64,000 nt of DNA, from assembly GCA_026929865.2 (NCBI GenBank), contig CM049406.2:28807001-28871000 (forward strand), given 5' to 3'. The notes below the pieces were generated by a model. That model was not told the DNA's origin. It was given only the letters and a program-made list of their open reading frames with translations, and did not search any database. The first letter of the stretch is position 1. Each line of letters starts with the position of its first letter. The position numbers were made by a program, and so were the translations under genes. This DNA comes from Hyperoplus lanceolatus (lineage: Eukaryota > Chordata > Actinopteri > Uranoscopiformes > Ammodytidae). Positions 35,485 to 47,838 of the stretch are shown piece by piece.

Positions 35485-37764
35485 TCATAACCAACCTAAA
35501 CTATATACAATCTTCAAAGAACCATAAAAACAGCTGAAAAATGCCTCATCTTTCTGTGACATCATCTCTTCGTGGCGCTCAGTGAGAGAACTGTGTTTAG
35601 ACATTATTCTGTCATGTTCTCTCTCTGCAGACTGGAGTTTATCCTTGATATCTGTGTTCTCCATCCATAGCATCTGCACATCGTCCCTCAGATGCTCTGA
35701 GGACGCATTTGCTTCTCTCAGCTGGTCACTGAAGATTGATAAAGGATCTAGTGCTGCCTGCTTCTGTGAAACAATCTTGTCAAACTTCTTCTTCTGTCTT
35801 TTGAGGGAAGACCTGAGGCATTTTTCAGCTGTCAGGCTCTTTCCCAAAGCTAGAGTCTTCTCAGAGATCTCTTTCGCTTGCATCCCTATCTTTTGATATG
35901 TGCTCTCTCTCTCTCTCTCTCTCTCTGAGAGAGAGAAAGACACTCCTACTCCTTGTTAAGGGCCTCTTCCAGTTTGCTGCGAGCTTCTCCGTCCTTCTCA
36001 TGCTGTTTCTGATTGAGTTGCCACTCCTTAAGTGCAGCCACAACTTCACTTTGCAGCCTTTTGTTCTCAGAAACCAGTTGCTGGTTTAGCTGAGTCTGAT
36101 GATGGGAGTTCTTCTGAACCGACAGCAGCCTCATAGTCTCTCTGGAGTTTACTGTTTTTAGTCTGTTCCTCTTTTGTGTTCTGAGGCCCACTGGTTCACC
36201 TTCTCCTGCAGCGAGGACACATTGTTGTCCTTGGCTTCAATATCTCTTTGAATATTGTTTCGGTGTTGAATATTGTGTAGGTGTTGTAAGTGCAGGGCTT
36301 GAATTTTATTGTCTTTTTTTAGACCATCCTCCCACTGCTCAGTGAGTCGCTCCTTTAGCGCCTTGATATCAGCAAAGTGCATTGTTTCCCGCTCTGCTGT
36401 TTCCTTTCTCTGCTGATTACACGTCTCCTGGTCATTGGTGAGCTTCTCAATCACCTTCTTGTCCTCTTCAATAACAGCTGTCATTTGAGCGATCGTGTTT
36501 TTCAGCTTTAATTTCCTACGCTGCTGCTCTTTCAATGACTTCTCGAGATCAGACACTTTTGAGTCCATATCCTCGAGTTCATCAAGAAGACTATCGTTTT
36601 TAGCTCGCTCCTTCTTCAGAGACTGTGCAAGAGAGTCATATTCTCTTTGCTCCTGCTTCAGAGCTCTTTTCGTTTGAGCTGTAGAAGACGTTTTCTTCTC
36701 CAAGGCCTTTTTAAGATCCTCTCTGGCTCTTCTCTCCTCCTTTAGGACTTCTTGGAGAGCTGTTGTGGCCTTTCCCTCCTCCTCGAGGGCATCTTGAAGA
36801 TCAGCAGATCTCTCGACCTCCAAAGATCTTCTGAATCGCTCATCCTTCTTTGATCGCTCCAATCGAGCAGCTTTCTCCGATCTCTTAGATTTCTCCAAGA
36901 TTCTTCCGTCTGTGAAACATATCACAACTATTAGTTTGTTTTCAATCGCCAGTGTTTTAAATGTACATTTGAACAATGTGTGGAAAGGTTATTATAGGAG
37001 ATTCATCCATAAAACAAGTTTATTTTACTGCAGCAATTCAACACTTAAATTGTGACATACAAATCATAAACAGCCCAGAATCCTTTAAATGCACTTAATC
37101 TTATGGTTACCATAACCAATGATCAAATGCATGAAGGTGACACCAGTCAGCACTTTTCTGTCCTTCAAGGCTCCTTTGGTTTGACATTTATTTTAGTACA
37201 ACATTAAATCAACCTTTCAAAATGATGTTGTGCTTTTAACTCACAAATATGACATAACTTTGATGGGGAAAATTAAACCAGATACGGTAGATCCCCATTG
37301 TTTGAATTTGTTTTAGTTTACATACGTTATGTATAATTCATTTCGGCAGAACTAAAGAAATTAAGGCATACTGTACTTGTTTTTAACAAATCCCTAATGC
37401 GCTCTTGTTTATAGACGTTGAGGTGGGGATGAGTTGACCTAAATGCCAGTAATTTAAAACAGAATATTATCTGCGTTTGCATTTCTTACCGTTATTATGT
37501 ATTAGTAAACAGGTTTACCACTAATCTTACATCATTGCAGGGGGTGTAGCAGTCTTCTGTGATGGAGGCAGAGGACTGCTTCTGAATGTCCTCATCAAAC
37601 TCTTCCTTGTCTGAAAACGTCTGAACAATCTGAATCATGTCATCTTGGATGTCGAAGGCAAAATCCTGCTGTCTCTGTTTGATTCCCTGTTCATTCTCCT
37701 CTTTAACAGATAATGTCCCAGGGGGTTTACCCCTTAAGGGCCACGGAGATTTGTTTTTGTCCAT
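35485..37764 (-). pseudogene. Coiled-coil protein gene with several frame breaks
   Basis: The first coding exon starts at ATG 37764 (MDKNKSPWPLRGKPPG) after an acceptor-like ctcttcag and runs to a donor near 37527 (gat|GTAAGA). The main exon begins after an acceptor at 36912 and encodes over 250 residues of heptad-rich coiled coil, for example RKLKLKNTIAQMTAVIEED. The coil then continues through three frame changes (around 36170, 36110 and 35930), the last at a (GA)n run, and ends near AEREHDRIMSKHSSLTERHE. No catalytic domain, signal peptide or membrane segment is visible. Expected role: a structural or scaffold coiled coil; the family is not recognised. The exon phases 37527 to 36912 do not match, so an extra small exon or decay is required. 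Either a young pseudogene or assembly indels explain the breaks. Confidence 0.5.
35907..35936. repeat. (CT)n/(GA)n tract within the coiled-coil exon
   Basis: ctctctctct... followed by gagagag, a short palindromic dinucleotide tract. It lies exactly where the coiled-coil frame changes and reads as an artificial Arg-Glu repeat. Confidence 0.85.
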
Positions 37765-37990
37765 TGTCCTATCCTGAAGAGACAACTGTACTTTACTGAT
37801 GATTTGTCTTGGATGTAGCTGGGATAAAACCTGGCTATTTATTTAACAACACTAACTTTAATATGTTAACTTTGTTAATGACACCAGTTGTGTACTTTCA
37901 AGTTCCAAACAGGTGCACTGTGAGTGCGACATCATTAAAGCATTATGATTCCACTGAATGATTCTCTGATGATTCTACATTCCACCTTAA

Positions 37991-38068
37991 AGGGCCAGTT
38001 CACAAACAATCTGCATGGCTGAATAATAAATAAAAAATATAAGGTGTGTTTTTACGTGAACTTGCCCT
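37991..38068. mobile_element. 78-bp TTAA fold-back element
   Basis: AGGGCCAGTTCAC and GTGAACTTGCCCT are facing repeats, each bordered by TTAA (37987-37990, 38069-38072). It lies about 220 bp upstream of the coiled-coil gene's first coding exon. Confidence 0.75.
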
Positions 38069-38072
38069 TTAA

Positions 38073-38585
38073 GGTACTGCTTTGCCCTGATGTTTTATTT
38101 TATTGAAAGGTTGTTTTATTTACCATGATGTGTACCAACTTAATTTTTAATTTATTATGCAATTTGTCTCAAAACAATGCTTACTTTTGGAGTTACAGTT
38201 GCCTTACAACTAAAATTGAAAGAGAATATCAAAAATAGACTATTGTGGTATTTCAGAGATAGGCCAAGTGAACTTGTTTTCCCTAAATTGAAAGCACCAA
38301 ACTTAGCAGTTTCTGATAATTGATAATTTAGCTACTTATCGAGGCCTAGCTAACCTCCTGTCCCTTGAGAAACCAAACGGACAGTGCAATATCAGCCAAT
38401 CAGAAATGATTGTCCCACTCCCTCCCTAATTGATCTTGATTGACAGGTCACATTGTACCTGCATGTTGGTATCTTTTATATACAGTAGAGATACTATCTA
38501 TGGTTTGTATCGTATGTGAGGAAAAAACAGACAAGTCTGCATGAGGGCGACAACAATAGAAGAGCGTAAACAATTACCATTTTAG
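38073..38585. other. No gene seen
   Basis: AT-rich sequence upstream of the coiled-coil gene. It would contain its promoter and first noncoding exon if functional; I cannot point to either. Confidence 0.35.
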
Positions 38586-41275
38586 CAGGGTTCTCAACTG
38601 TCACGCAATGAGAGTGACACACGCATTTCAGGCAATTCACACGCTCCATGCCACACCTTGCATTTCTCACGCAAATTATAACTCTGCCAAACTATTTTTT
38701 TTTATATATATATAGCTTCGATAAATCCTGACCGTCACCACCATCACCATACGGTTCCGTTAAGTATGCATGCACATAATAGGCAAAGACTGAAGAGAGG
38801 ATGTGTGTGTGTGTGTGTGTGTGTTTGTGTCCGGACTACGGAGTGACCATAGTGACTGATTATGAGTGACAGATGGAAACTCCTATCATATGTGCGTTGA
38901 CGGTCATTTGGCCAATCAGAACCTGTATTTGTCTTTGAGGGGCGGTGACATCAGTCAGTCAGAGCCTCTGCAGGGAAGTTGACTTTTTTTCCTCTCTCCA
39001 AATTATCGGAGCGTGCAAGAAGCCGCTGTATTATTATTTTACCCTGTTAATGTGCCTACTATGTGGCTACTTTATGTGAATCACTTTTATAAATAATACG
39101 CAGAGGTTGCTTTCAGGGCTGCCAAGTTTCACCAAAAGTTTGGAGTGAGATTTTTTGGCCGAGGGACCCAAAACCGTGTCCTCTTTCCCACCCAATAATT
39201 TTTGCTAGTGTCCTGCAAGTTTACATATTGTTCATATTAAATCAGAAATAAAAGACAATTGGAAAATGTGATAAAACATCAAAAATCTTATTAAAATAAA
39301 CAAATTCATGAATTGCAAAGTCGTAGGACAGGTTTTAATTAAACATTGGGTGTGGACATATTGTAAGTGGGGGTCTGGGGTTCCCCCCCAGAAAATTTTG
39401 AGCATTAAACACTTAATTCCCTGCATTCAGGTGAATTTTTATGAAGCAATGTGTGCCTTTTCTGCATTCATTTTTATGTCAAGTAAAAGAGAACATTCAC
39501 GGTTTCGCTGACACAAATTTAATTTAATAGCCTACAATGCATGTGTAGTGCTTTCAAATATCTCCTGTAGCCTATTGTTAAAACATTTGGTTAAACTGTA
39601 ATAAAGGTAATTATTCTATATGTATTCAACATTGTATGGGTTATCCAATTATCCAATTTCAATTCACCATTATTATATTAAATCTATGACACTTGATGTC
39701 TTCTCAGAACATATTTTTCCCACAGTAACCTCTAAGCTTAGTTACTCAATACATTCATTCAATTAATGTTGACAACATTTTAGACCAATAATGTGTTGGT
39801 GTGTCAACCAGCCCAATAACATAATGCAAAACAAGCTTGAATATATCAAGTGAAGTGACTGATTTGAATTAAGGTGTTCTTACCTCTTTGTTCATTTAAT
39901 ACCGGCTTGTTGTAATTAATTTTCCATATAATTTGAACAAAGGGCGGGACTGGGAGGCGGCGGTCTTTTATTAGTTTTGTAGTGCAACGCAGGGGGGCGT
40001 GGCCGTGGTGGTTTGCCAAGTGGCTGCTGCGGCTACGGGCTGCACACGGCCATGGATACATGGACCTATAAAGAAACCGCGCGTGCAGAAAGCATGGCAG
40101 AAAGAGGATGTCACGGAACTCAGTCGGTTTAGCTTTTCAAAATAAGACTTTCAAAGTAAAAGTACCCAAAAACAAATATATATTACGGGGATTCATTTAT
40201 CTGCGTGAGAAATTGGAGGTGTGGCGTGTGAGCGTGTGAACTGGTTGATATGCGTGTGTCTCACGGCCAAAGCGTGAGACTTGGCCGCTCTGGTTGCTTT
40301 GTTGTTTTATTCGGCCATTTGCATTGATATGCACGCTAATTAACGGCAGCGACTCGCGTACAGTCACTGCACATTATCGTGTGTATCTGTATCTGTGTAC
40401 ACGAGAGAAACCATGTGTTACTGGAGAGTAGTGTTAGCTATTTCTATGTGTTTAATTGTGTGGCAATGATAATGAAAATCATTTTTGCCACAATCTTAAT
40501 ACAGACTTTGATGTGATTAAGTTGAGGCTCCATGTTATTATTGATGTCTGTTTTCCATCACTCATTCTCTAAAAAAATGTTATCAACAAGATGGTTTTTG
40601 CCATTTCACAATTTTCTGAGCAGTTTATTACCATTTTTCACACTTGTTATGGCTGCCAAACTTGTTTAGCTCATTTTAGTACTCATCTGAACTGAAATAA
40701 ATGTTGTCTTTTCCTTTAGTCTCTTCACAAAAAATACACCAAAATGGCTTCTATTACACGTTGAAATCACAAAAAAAAACTTCTGAGGGAGATAACCCCA
40801 GACCCCCCACAGGAGTTTAGTTAACAGATGTCATGTCACCTTTTTCATGGCTTATGACTTTGCACCCCTCCTCACAATAATTGTAACTTTCAAGTGCAAA
40901 ATGTGTTTGTATTAAGGGATTTAATGGGCATGAACTGAACTAAGAGTTTTACTGAAATAAAATAGTTTTATAAAAAGAACTGTGTCTTAAGATTTAATAT
41001 TGATCCCCAACACCCCCCCCCCCCCCCCCAACAACTACCCTAGGCCTACACCCACTAGTCTGGCATTTGGTATTAATCCAGTTATACTTTCATCATACAA
41101 TTACTACAATAGGCTATATTTTAACTAAAACAAAGAAATTATACTGAACTGAACTTGTGTTAAAAACCATTATTATGCTTTAAATTAATAAATAAACACA
41201 AAAATGTTTTGCGCGCTCGCATGGGAAATCCGCTTCTGTCTCACTCTGAACAATTTCCAAAAGTTGAGAACCCTG
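38586..41275. mobile_element. Non-autonomous hAT containing another hAT
   Basis: CAGGGTTCTCAAC and GTTGAGAACCCTG ends are flanked by ATTTTAG on both sides (38579-38585, 41276-41282), a slightly worn duplication. Subtracting the nested element at 39114-40292 leaves about 1.5 kb, close to the 1,459 bp of the relative at 3123-4581, with which it shares internal sequence. No transposase. A TG run (38803-38823) and a C-run (41012-41029) lie inside. Confidence 0.82.
39114..40292. mobile_element. Nested hAT element, exact 8-bp TSD
   Basis: Begins CAGGGCTGCCAAGTTTCAC and ends gtgagacttggccgctctg, with GTTGCTTT on both sides (39106-39113, 40293-40300). Its left 510 bp recur at 51955-52460. Its right end is similar, inverted, to the left end of the surrounding hAT (gacacacgcat, ttcacacgct, gccacacc), so the two families are related. 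No transposase. Confidence 0.93.
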
Positions 41276-41537
41276 ATTTTAGTTAACAGGGTGGCTAAAT
41301 AAACGTATCTTCAAGCTCACTAACTGACACAGAGCTCAAACTAAGAAGACGCTAAGGGGAGCTAGGATATTCTGTTTCTATCTTGGTAAGCTAGCAAACT
41401 GCATGATGCTTGTGTGTGCAGTGCATTAAATATGCCAAGTTTTCTATGTGAGTTAGTTTTCCTTGTTTAGTGTTAAATAATGAATTGCCCAGCACAGTGC
41501 TATTTATAAAGAGGTAGGCATAGAGGTAGGCAGCACC

Positions 41538-43049
41538 TCACCTGTCCCTGTCCATTGGCTTCCTCAGCCGTTGATCCAGACAAGCTGCCTGGATTGCTGG
41601 GAACTGCTCTGTAAACCTCTCCACCATGAGGTACAGTGAATTCCAGCGTGTCCTCATATCCAAAATTACACTGTGCTCTGGCAAATTTAAAGCACAAACA
41701 TTGAAATTACAATAAACAATTGATGATATTTGAAATATTAGTTTTCAATATTTTCTTATATCTATGCTACTTACTGAGGACTCGCTGCTTCTCTCTGAGC
41801 ACCTTTTTGCTCATGGTGGACCTCATCAGCCACACCACAACGGTGCAAATCTTCGCACACCACCTGGACACAGCTGAGATGCCATACACTTTCTGGGCTG
41901 CAAGGTTCAGTGTGTGGGCAAGGCACCCCACTTTTAAAAACTTCAAGTTTCTGAGTGCCACATCCATGTTGCTGGCGTTGTCAATGGTGGCAGCTATAAC
42001 TTTTCCAGTATTTCTGCTGCCACCACTAGCCACGGTCTGTGACTCACAGCTTCAATGCTCAGCACTTTCAACTGAATGCTTCCCCTATGAATGTAATGGA
42101 CAGTCACTGTTAGATAGTGGTCCTGTGCCACATTGGTCCATCCATCACAGGTTATGGCAATGTTCCTGACTTGTGCCAACTGTTGGCTGACATTCTGTTT
42201 TACCACAGAATATCATGCAGGAATTAGTGTGTTGGATAGGTCATCCCTGGATGGTGGCCGGTATCTAGGGATGAGGGCAGCACCCTTTATAGAAATAAAA
42301 ATATAGAATCTATTAGTCTAGTACACACTATGTCATCATGGTACAGAGGTTTGGGTCACACTTGCATCAAGGAAATTCTGTTTTTATGTTATAGAACATA
42401 TTTTCACCTTAAAGATGGGGATTCAACTGTGGAAAATGAATGAAGCCTCATCACCACAAATCTGGTGACTGTCCTGTGGATTTCCTCCACCTTCTTTTTT
42501 GTTAATGAAGCCTTCTTAACCAGGGTGAAAGGAGTCACTGTGGTTGCTGGAAGAGATACAAGAGTGGAGTTTCTGAATATTATTCATTTTTAGTAACTGC
42601 TGTAAATATTTTAAATTCTAAATTGATACAAGAAAAGACATATTTAGGCCTACTGTATGAGAAAAGACCATTAAACATATATATATATATATATATATAT
42701 ATTGTTATTGAGCCATACCTTCGACCTTTTTGCCTTCGGCATCTTGTCGATTTGGCTTCATCCTCTTAATCAACAACAAGTGATCTGAGCAGCGGCACTG
42801 ATGTCACGAGCAACCGTCGCAAGTTGAGATACTACACCAGGGGGGTAAAATGTTTTGTTGCTCTCGGAAACTGTATTGTATATTCATATTGTTTAAGGTT
42901 ATTGCATAATTGTTAAATAATAATAATATATATTTTTTTAAAAGGTACCGAAATTAGGCACTGAAATTTTCATTCTCATTCGGTCTGGTTACTACCATTT
43001 ACTTCGGAACCGGTGCCATACTAGTACCGGGTTTCGGTACCCAACCCTA
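41538..43049 (-). pseudogene. Multi-exon hAT (ZBED-type) transposase, decayed
   Basis: Minus-strand coding blocks with splice-like borders: about 42719-42763 (start MKPNRQDAEGKK, donor GTATGG), 42418-42546 (VEEIHRTVTRFVV, acceptor ctcttccag, donor GTGAAA), 41775-42284 (ITCDGWTNVAQDHYLTVTVH and AATIDNASNMDVALRNLKFL, GCLAHTLNLAAQKVY) and 41538-41677 (MRTRWNSLYLMVERF). These are core hAT motifs, including the CxxH-type CLAHTLNL block. A TGA in the third block near 42225, a deletion near 42030 and phase mismatch show decay, and no BED finger is left. The right end carries the hAT terminus GGTTTCGGTACCCAACCCTA reading outward at 43049; the left end is lost. Confidence 0.8.
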
Positions 43050-43505
43050 ATAGGTTACGCAATTAAGAAAAAACAACGGTGGGCCTGTTCATAACTAATT
43101 TATATATTTTATAATTTTTATAATGTAATGATCATGAAATTTTTTAAGAAACCTACATTTTGGGGGGCCCACGGAACATCTCTTTTTCTTTTGTAATAAA
43201 AGGGACGGGGCCCCACCAGGGACTTGGTGCCCTACGCGCTCTGCGTACCCTGCGTATAGGGAGCGGCGGTCCTGATGCTAACCTTATTCTGTTAGTCGTT
43301 ACTCAGCACACCCCTGTAATCTTTAAGGGGTGCCTAGAAAATTAATGTTTTGGGTCTGATATGAAGAGGGGAACACTACAACCTTAGTTTATGGGTAGAT
43401 GAGACTTAATGTTTTTCAGCCGACCTCACTGTGTCTTCTAACAGGAGAAAAAGCTGAACTATTGTCCGAGAAACAGACAGACAGGTAAAACATAAAAAAT
43501 GCAAC
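43050..43505. other. No gene seen; hAT-like GGGGCCC stretch
   Basis: ggggggcccacgg at 43160 and gacggggccccaccagg at 43204 resemble worn hAT ends; nothing complete. Confidence 0.35.
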
Positions 43506-43508
43506 TAA

Positions 43509-44246
43509 TGCTGGGCTTACACTACAGGACTTTTAAAAGACTTTGAAAAGACTGAGGACTGAAACCCTCTTACATCTAAAGACACTCAACTCACACCTGA
43601 AGACATCTAGTCATTAGTTTTCAGTCACAGAGCAAGATTTTGAAAAGACAGGGGTCTCATATTGCAAGACTATAACTAGATTCCTTTTGAGAATAATATC
43701 ATTTCCGCAAACGCGATTGTGATTATTTAATTAAAAACAAGTTAATTCAATATTCCGAGCGGGGGACTTCCTTTAGTTATTTGACCAGCTTTATTTGCTC
43801 ATCTCATACCCCAATAACTTTAACTCCTAACCCTGTATTTGACGGTAGAGTGTTCAGGTTGTGCGGCTGTCAGCCTGGTTCTCCACTGAGGCTTCTATGA
43901 AAAAGTATCCGAAATAAGTGTCTCACCAGGCAGACACAGGTCGCGACTAATGCCGCTCCTCCTGCGTCGTGCTTGGTGCATGCGAGAGTGTGACAGTGTT
44001 TACGTAATTTCGCTTGAGCCAACCCCTTAAGACTAGCGATAATATCAAACATGTTTGATAATGTCGGAACGTCAAGATGGGAAGAAGACTGGCTGAAATC
44101 AGGTCAGAAGACCACCTTACACCAAACGACTGAGATTACGTGCGCGCGCCACAACTACAGCACGACTCCAGTGATTTCAGTCCGACATTGGAAAATTGTC
44201 TGCGACTGTCAAATCGCGTGAAAAGTCGTGTAGTGTAAGCCCAGCA
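43509..44246. mobile_element. 738-bp MITE with TAA target duplication
   Basis: TGCTGGGCTTACACTACAGG and its facing end (gtagtgtaagcccagca) are nearly perfect inverted repeats flanked by TAA (43506-43508, 44247-44249). A TWA duplication is the PIF/Harbinger hallmark. It has no transposase. Confidence 0.9.
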
Positions 44247-44249
44247 TAA

Positions 44250-46827
44250 GAAACTGGCATAAAGAAGGGAAATTATCAAGCAGTAAGTAAAAGCAGAGAC
44301 ATAGAGAGGAAACAACATGTCGATGCAGAGAAAGTGAAAGAGCTTCAGAAGGACCTACATTCAGACCTAAAGGCGTAGAGAGAGTCTGGAGATGCCAAGT
44401 CTGCAAACTGCAACACTTCGAGCTATACTACTGTCAGAAACAAGAGAGCCAGCAGAAAATGAGTGTGCACAGGGAATTGATTTACCATTGGAGCAAAGAG
44501 AAGGCTTGCACTAGCTGCCTTGAAATTAATGAAATAAAAAGCAGAGAAGTTCAAGGTGACCTGGCGTGATCCTTACAATCTGCTTCAGGCTGTTGCCACG
44601 GAGTAGAGAAGACCAGCTACTAGACTTCTGTTAATGGGTATGGTTCATTTCATCAGAACAAAAAGGTAGGGAGAATCTTTGTGTCCCTGAAGAATAGAAA
44701 GGATGTCAGAGATGTTAAAAGGCCTACTTCACCGGTTGGAATATGAAGGTGTATTGAACTCGGAGATCCTATTTAGTATAAATGTGCAAAAAAAAAATTA
44801 CATCGGATCATTTTAGCCTGAGAAAAGGCAGAAAGAGTGTTTTATGGTCTCACGGTCTAACCCTACAGTTTCCTTCTTGTGACATCACAGTAAGGGTTAG
44901 GATTAATAGGACAGCTGGGCCAAGGGAAGACTGAGGGAAGAAAAACCTAATTCATTATATTATAATAGTTATTTTATAATGATAGAACGCTGGTTCCGTA
45001 TGGGCGAAGTATTCCTTTAAGTTTGTATTCCTACAGGATGTTTGGGCAGCGATTTTGGTGCGCCCTTGGGAGAGCTTGATCAAAGCTTAGCTAGGAAACT
45101 ACTGGTTAAAATGCCTACAATATTGCATCGAGAGCAATGAAAGGAAGTTTAGGGTTACACTCACTTCCAGCTATCAAGAAATACCGAATTCATACTTCAC
45201 GCTATCAAGAAATATCTTATGCATACTGGCCCTGCAGGTTCAACCTACATGGTAAACCATCTGGAACTGAAGCATCATGCTTGCATAATGCATGTCGCTG
45301 AAATTGTACTTTTGTTATGGAGTTACAGCATAGCAACATCAGTTACACACACCCTCAGAGCCTACACCAGAACTAACATTTGCCTCCTTAAAAATATAAC
45401 AGCCCCAATTATGTCAAGTTACAGAGAAATGGAATTGAAATGACATGGAAACTGCAAGCATTGCGTCTGTGCTTGTCCTGCGAATTAACCAAAAATTATA
45501 ACATTTGTCAATTCTATTCAGAATGACACAAAGAAACATATTTTGATCTGCTGGCCTCTGATCAATATTATGGCATCAATTGTCTCTGCCTTCTAAAACT
45601 ACAAACAAATTAACCATGACAACTCTATGGCTAAAGGTACAGTGTGTTATATCGGGGGGGGGGGGGGTGGGGGGGGTTGTTGTTGCGCTCCCCCTTTTTG
45701 GCCCCCTTTTTTTGGGGGGGTTTAAAAGGTGGGTTTAGGGTTTTTTCACAATATGTGGTGTGGAGGTGAGGATCTTCGTCTGCCAACAGGTGCACTCTTG
45801 GTGGACACCATCTGTTATAAAAACGTGGCAGGCCGTTAATGTTTGTCCGTTCTGTGCTACTGTAGAAACATGGAGGATCACAGAGGCCCTGAGGTGTATC
45901 AGATCGAATTTCAGCTCCTTCTGAGCTCGGGATCGGAGCTGAGCCTGTAGGCATGGAAGTTCAAAAGAGGAGCTATCAGGAAATCATCTATATAAAATGT
46001 TTTGTCCTTAGCTTAGGTGTTGAGGGAGTCGTACTGTAGTTTTCCTATTTGGATTTAAATACCAAAAGCTTCTTTTACTATCATTGCATCAATAATCAGA
46101 AAATGGCACTGTCCTGCAAAATATAATACTATCCGAAGCCACGGGCCAGCAGAAAATCCTGACGAAGTTGATTCATCTCTTTTTAAATGGGGATGTAAAG
46201 TTCGTTTTATGGCATTGAATAGAAGTGTAAACCAAGACACCAAGACATTTGTGATAAAGAAAAAATTAAGACATTGTTAAGAAATGCAGCCCAAAGTAAA
46301 TAGCTAATCTTCTGAAAACATCTGACTTTTTTATTTCTGAATGCATTTTATTTTCCTTGGCCTTTGGAGTGTGTCTCATCCCTTGAGGGTGTGATATATG
46401 TATGTAATACAGTCCACTTGAACACCACAAGAATTTATTGCGGGTCTGGGGGATTGGACTGCATTGTAATCCAAAAGATACACACCTGCAATAAATCTGC
46501 ACTAGCTTATTATTGTACTTCTTCACAACAACAATCTGTTGAAGACACCTGGCCTGTGAAACAACTGTTTCCTGGGGTCGACTATAAGTTGTCTTGTTAG
46601 GGTCATCGTGGCCAAGTGTCCTGAGGAGAAGGACAGAACAGTATCAGTACAAAAAAAAGACACGCCATCATTCATCCATAGCTACAGCTTGTACTGGCAT
46701 CGGAGATTAAAAAAGGCAAAACTACTTGTTCGGGTGTTTGTGTACATTCATTCATCTTATCTCAACTCAATGTAAGACTGACTTTCACAGATAGGACCAT
46801 GTGTATTGAAATGATAGATTATTTATA
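44250..46827. other. No gene seen; G-rich low complexity at 45653-45725
   Basis: Mostly unassigned. aaaggtacagtgtgttatat at 45634 followed by degraded repeats to about 45960 resembles a common fish TTAA-type MITE, but its limits are unclear. Confidence 0.4.
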
Positions 46828-46835
46828 CCGTAGCA

Positions 46836-47830
46836 CAGGGGTGTCAAACATACGGCCCGCGGGCCGGATCATTTGATCAGGCCCGCGACCTGTAGAGCAT
46901 AAATTTCTGAGTATGTCAAAAAAAAAGTAAGTCTCTAGCCTGTGAGGAGTTATGAATTTTTAAAGAAATAACCAAAATGCTCACTCCTGCCGCTAGGGGG
47001 CAGCCTAAATAAAAAAGCACATTTTAGCAACGTGGGAAATGGTAAATGGCAATCCTGCTTCACCGCTATATTGTTTCCGCCAGTGCTTTATGGCAAAGTA
47101 AAAACCAAAAAAAAAAACATTTTTATTTTTAGTACATTTTATTTTATTACTTTTTAATAAAAATAAAACTATTTTTATTTTTAGTGCTGAACAATTAATG
47201 TTCTAGCAAGCGCGGTGTGTCTGCGGCTCTGTGTGCGCAAAAACGAGCAGGAGCATGCTAGTGTAGGCCTACAAGATTTATTTCCTAATTTTCAATGCTG
47301 CTTTATTTTTATGTTTTAAATTGGGAAAAACGAATTCCAAAACAACCAATAACCTCTGTATTTAAAAATAAATCAAAACAGTAGAAGTTGCACTTTTATT
47401 TAATTGTATTTTGTACAGTCTGCATGTTTGCACAAAATGTGTCCCTGTACATATAGCAAACCAAATTGGACAACTGTAAGGTCAGTGCCTGTTGTATTTG
47501 TGTATTCAAATAAACAGTTGTTTATTTCATTAGTGCACATTGGCATCTTTGAGCAAAATACCCCCAAAATGTTTGGTGCCGCGCTGCGCGCCGCACCTCC
47601 TATTCCCATGGCCAGCAGCAACCTTTACTAAGACATTTCCTGGGGGCTACAGAGATCCCTTGTGATCCGTGATAATGTAGGTTACAAATGTAGGCTGAGT
47701 GATAAAGCATATTACTGAAAAACAAAGTTAGGGATTTGGAGTTATTTTGCCATTATTTTACTGGTCCGGCCCACCTGAGATCAGAGAGGCTGTATGTGGC
47801 CCTCGAACCAAAATTAGTTTGACACCCCTG
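46836..47830. mobile_element. 995-bp non-autonomous hAT, exact 8-bp TSD
   Basis: Begins CAGGGGTGTCAAACATACGG and ends AGTTTGACACCCCTG, with CCGTAGCA on both sides (46828-46835, 47831-47838). GC-rich subterminal ggcccgcgggcc and AT-rich core; no transposase frame. Confidence 0.95.
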
Positions 47831-47838
47831 CCGTAGCA

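Noticed and set aside
36495..36677. Plus-strand Ser/Phe-rich ORFs at 35.6-36.7 kb
   Set aside because: They are shadows of the minus-strand coiled-coil coding sequence.
41497..43049. A domesticated host ZBED gene instead of a transposon
   Set aside because: In-frame stop, deletion and phase mismatch plus a hAT terminus at 43049 favour a dead transposon.
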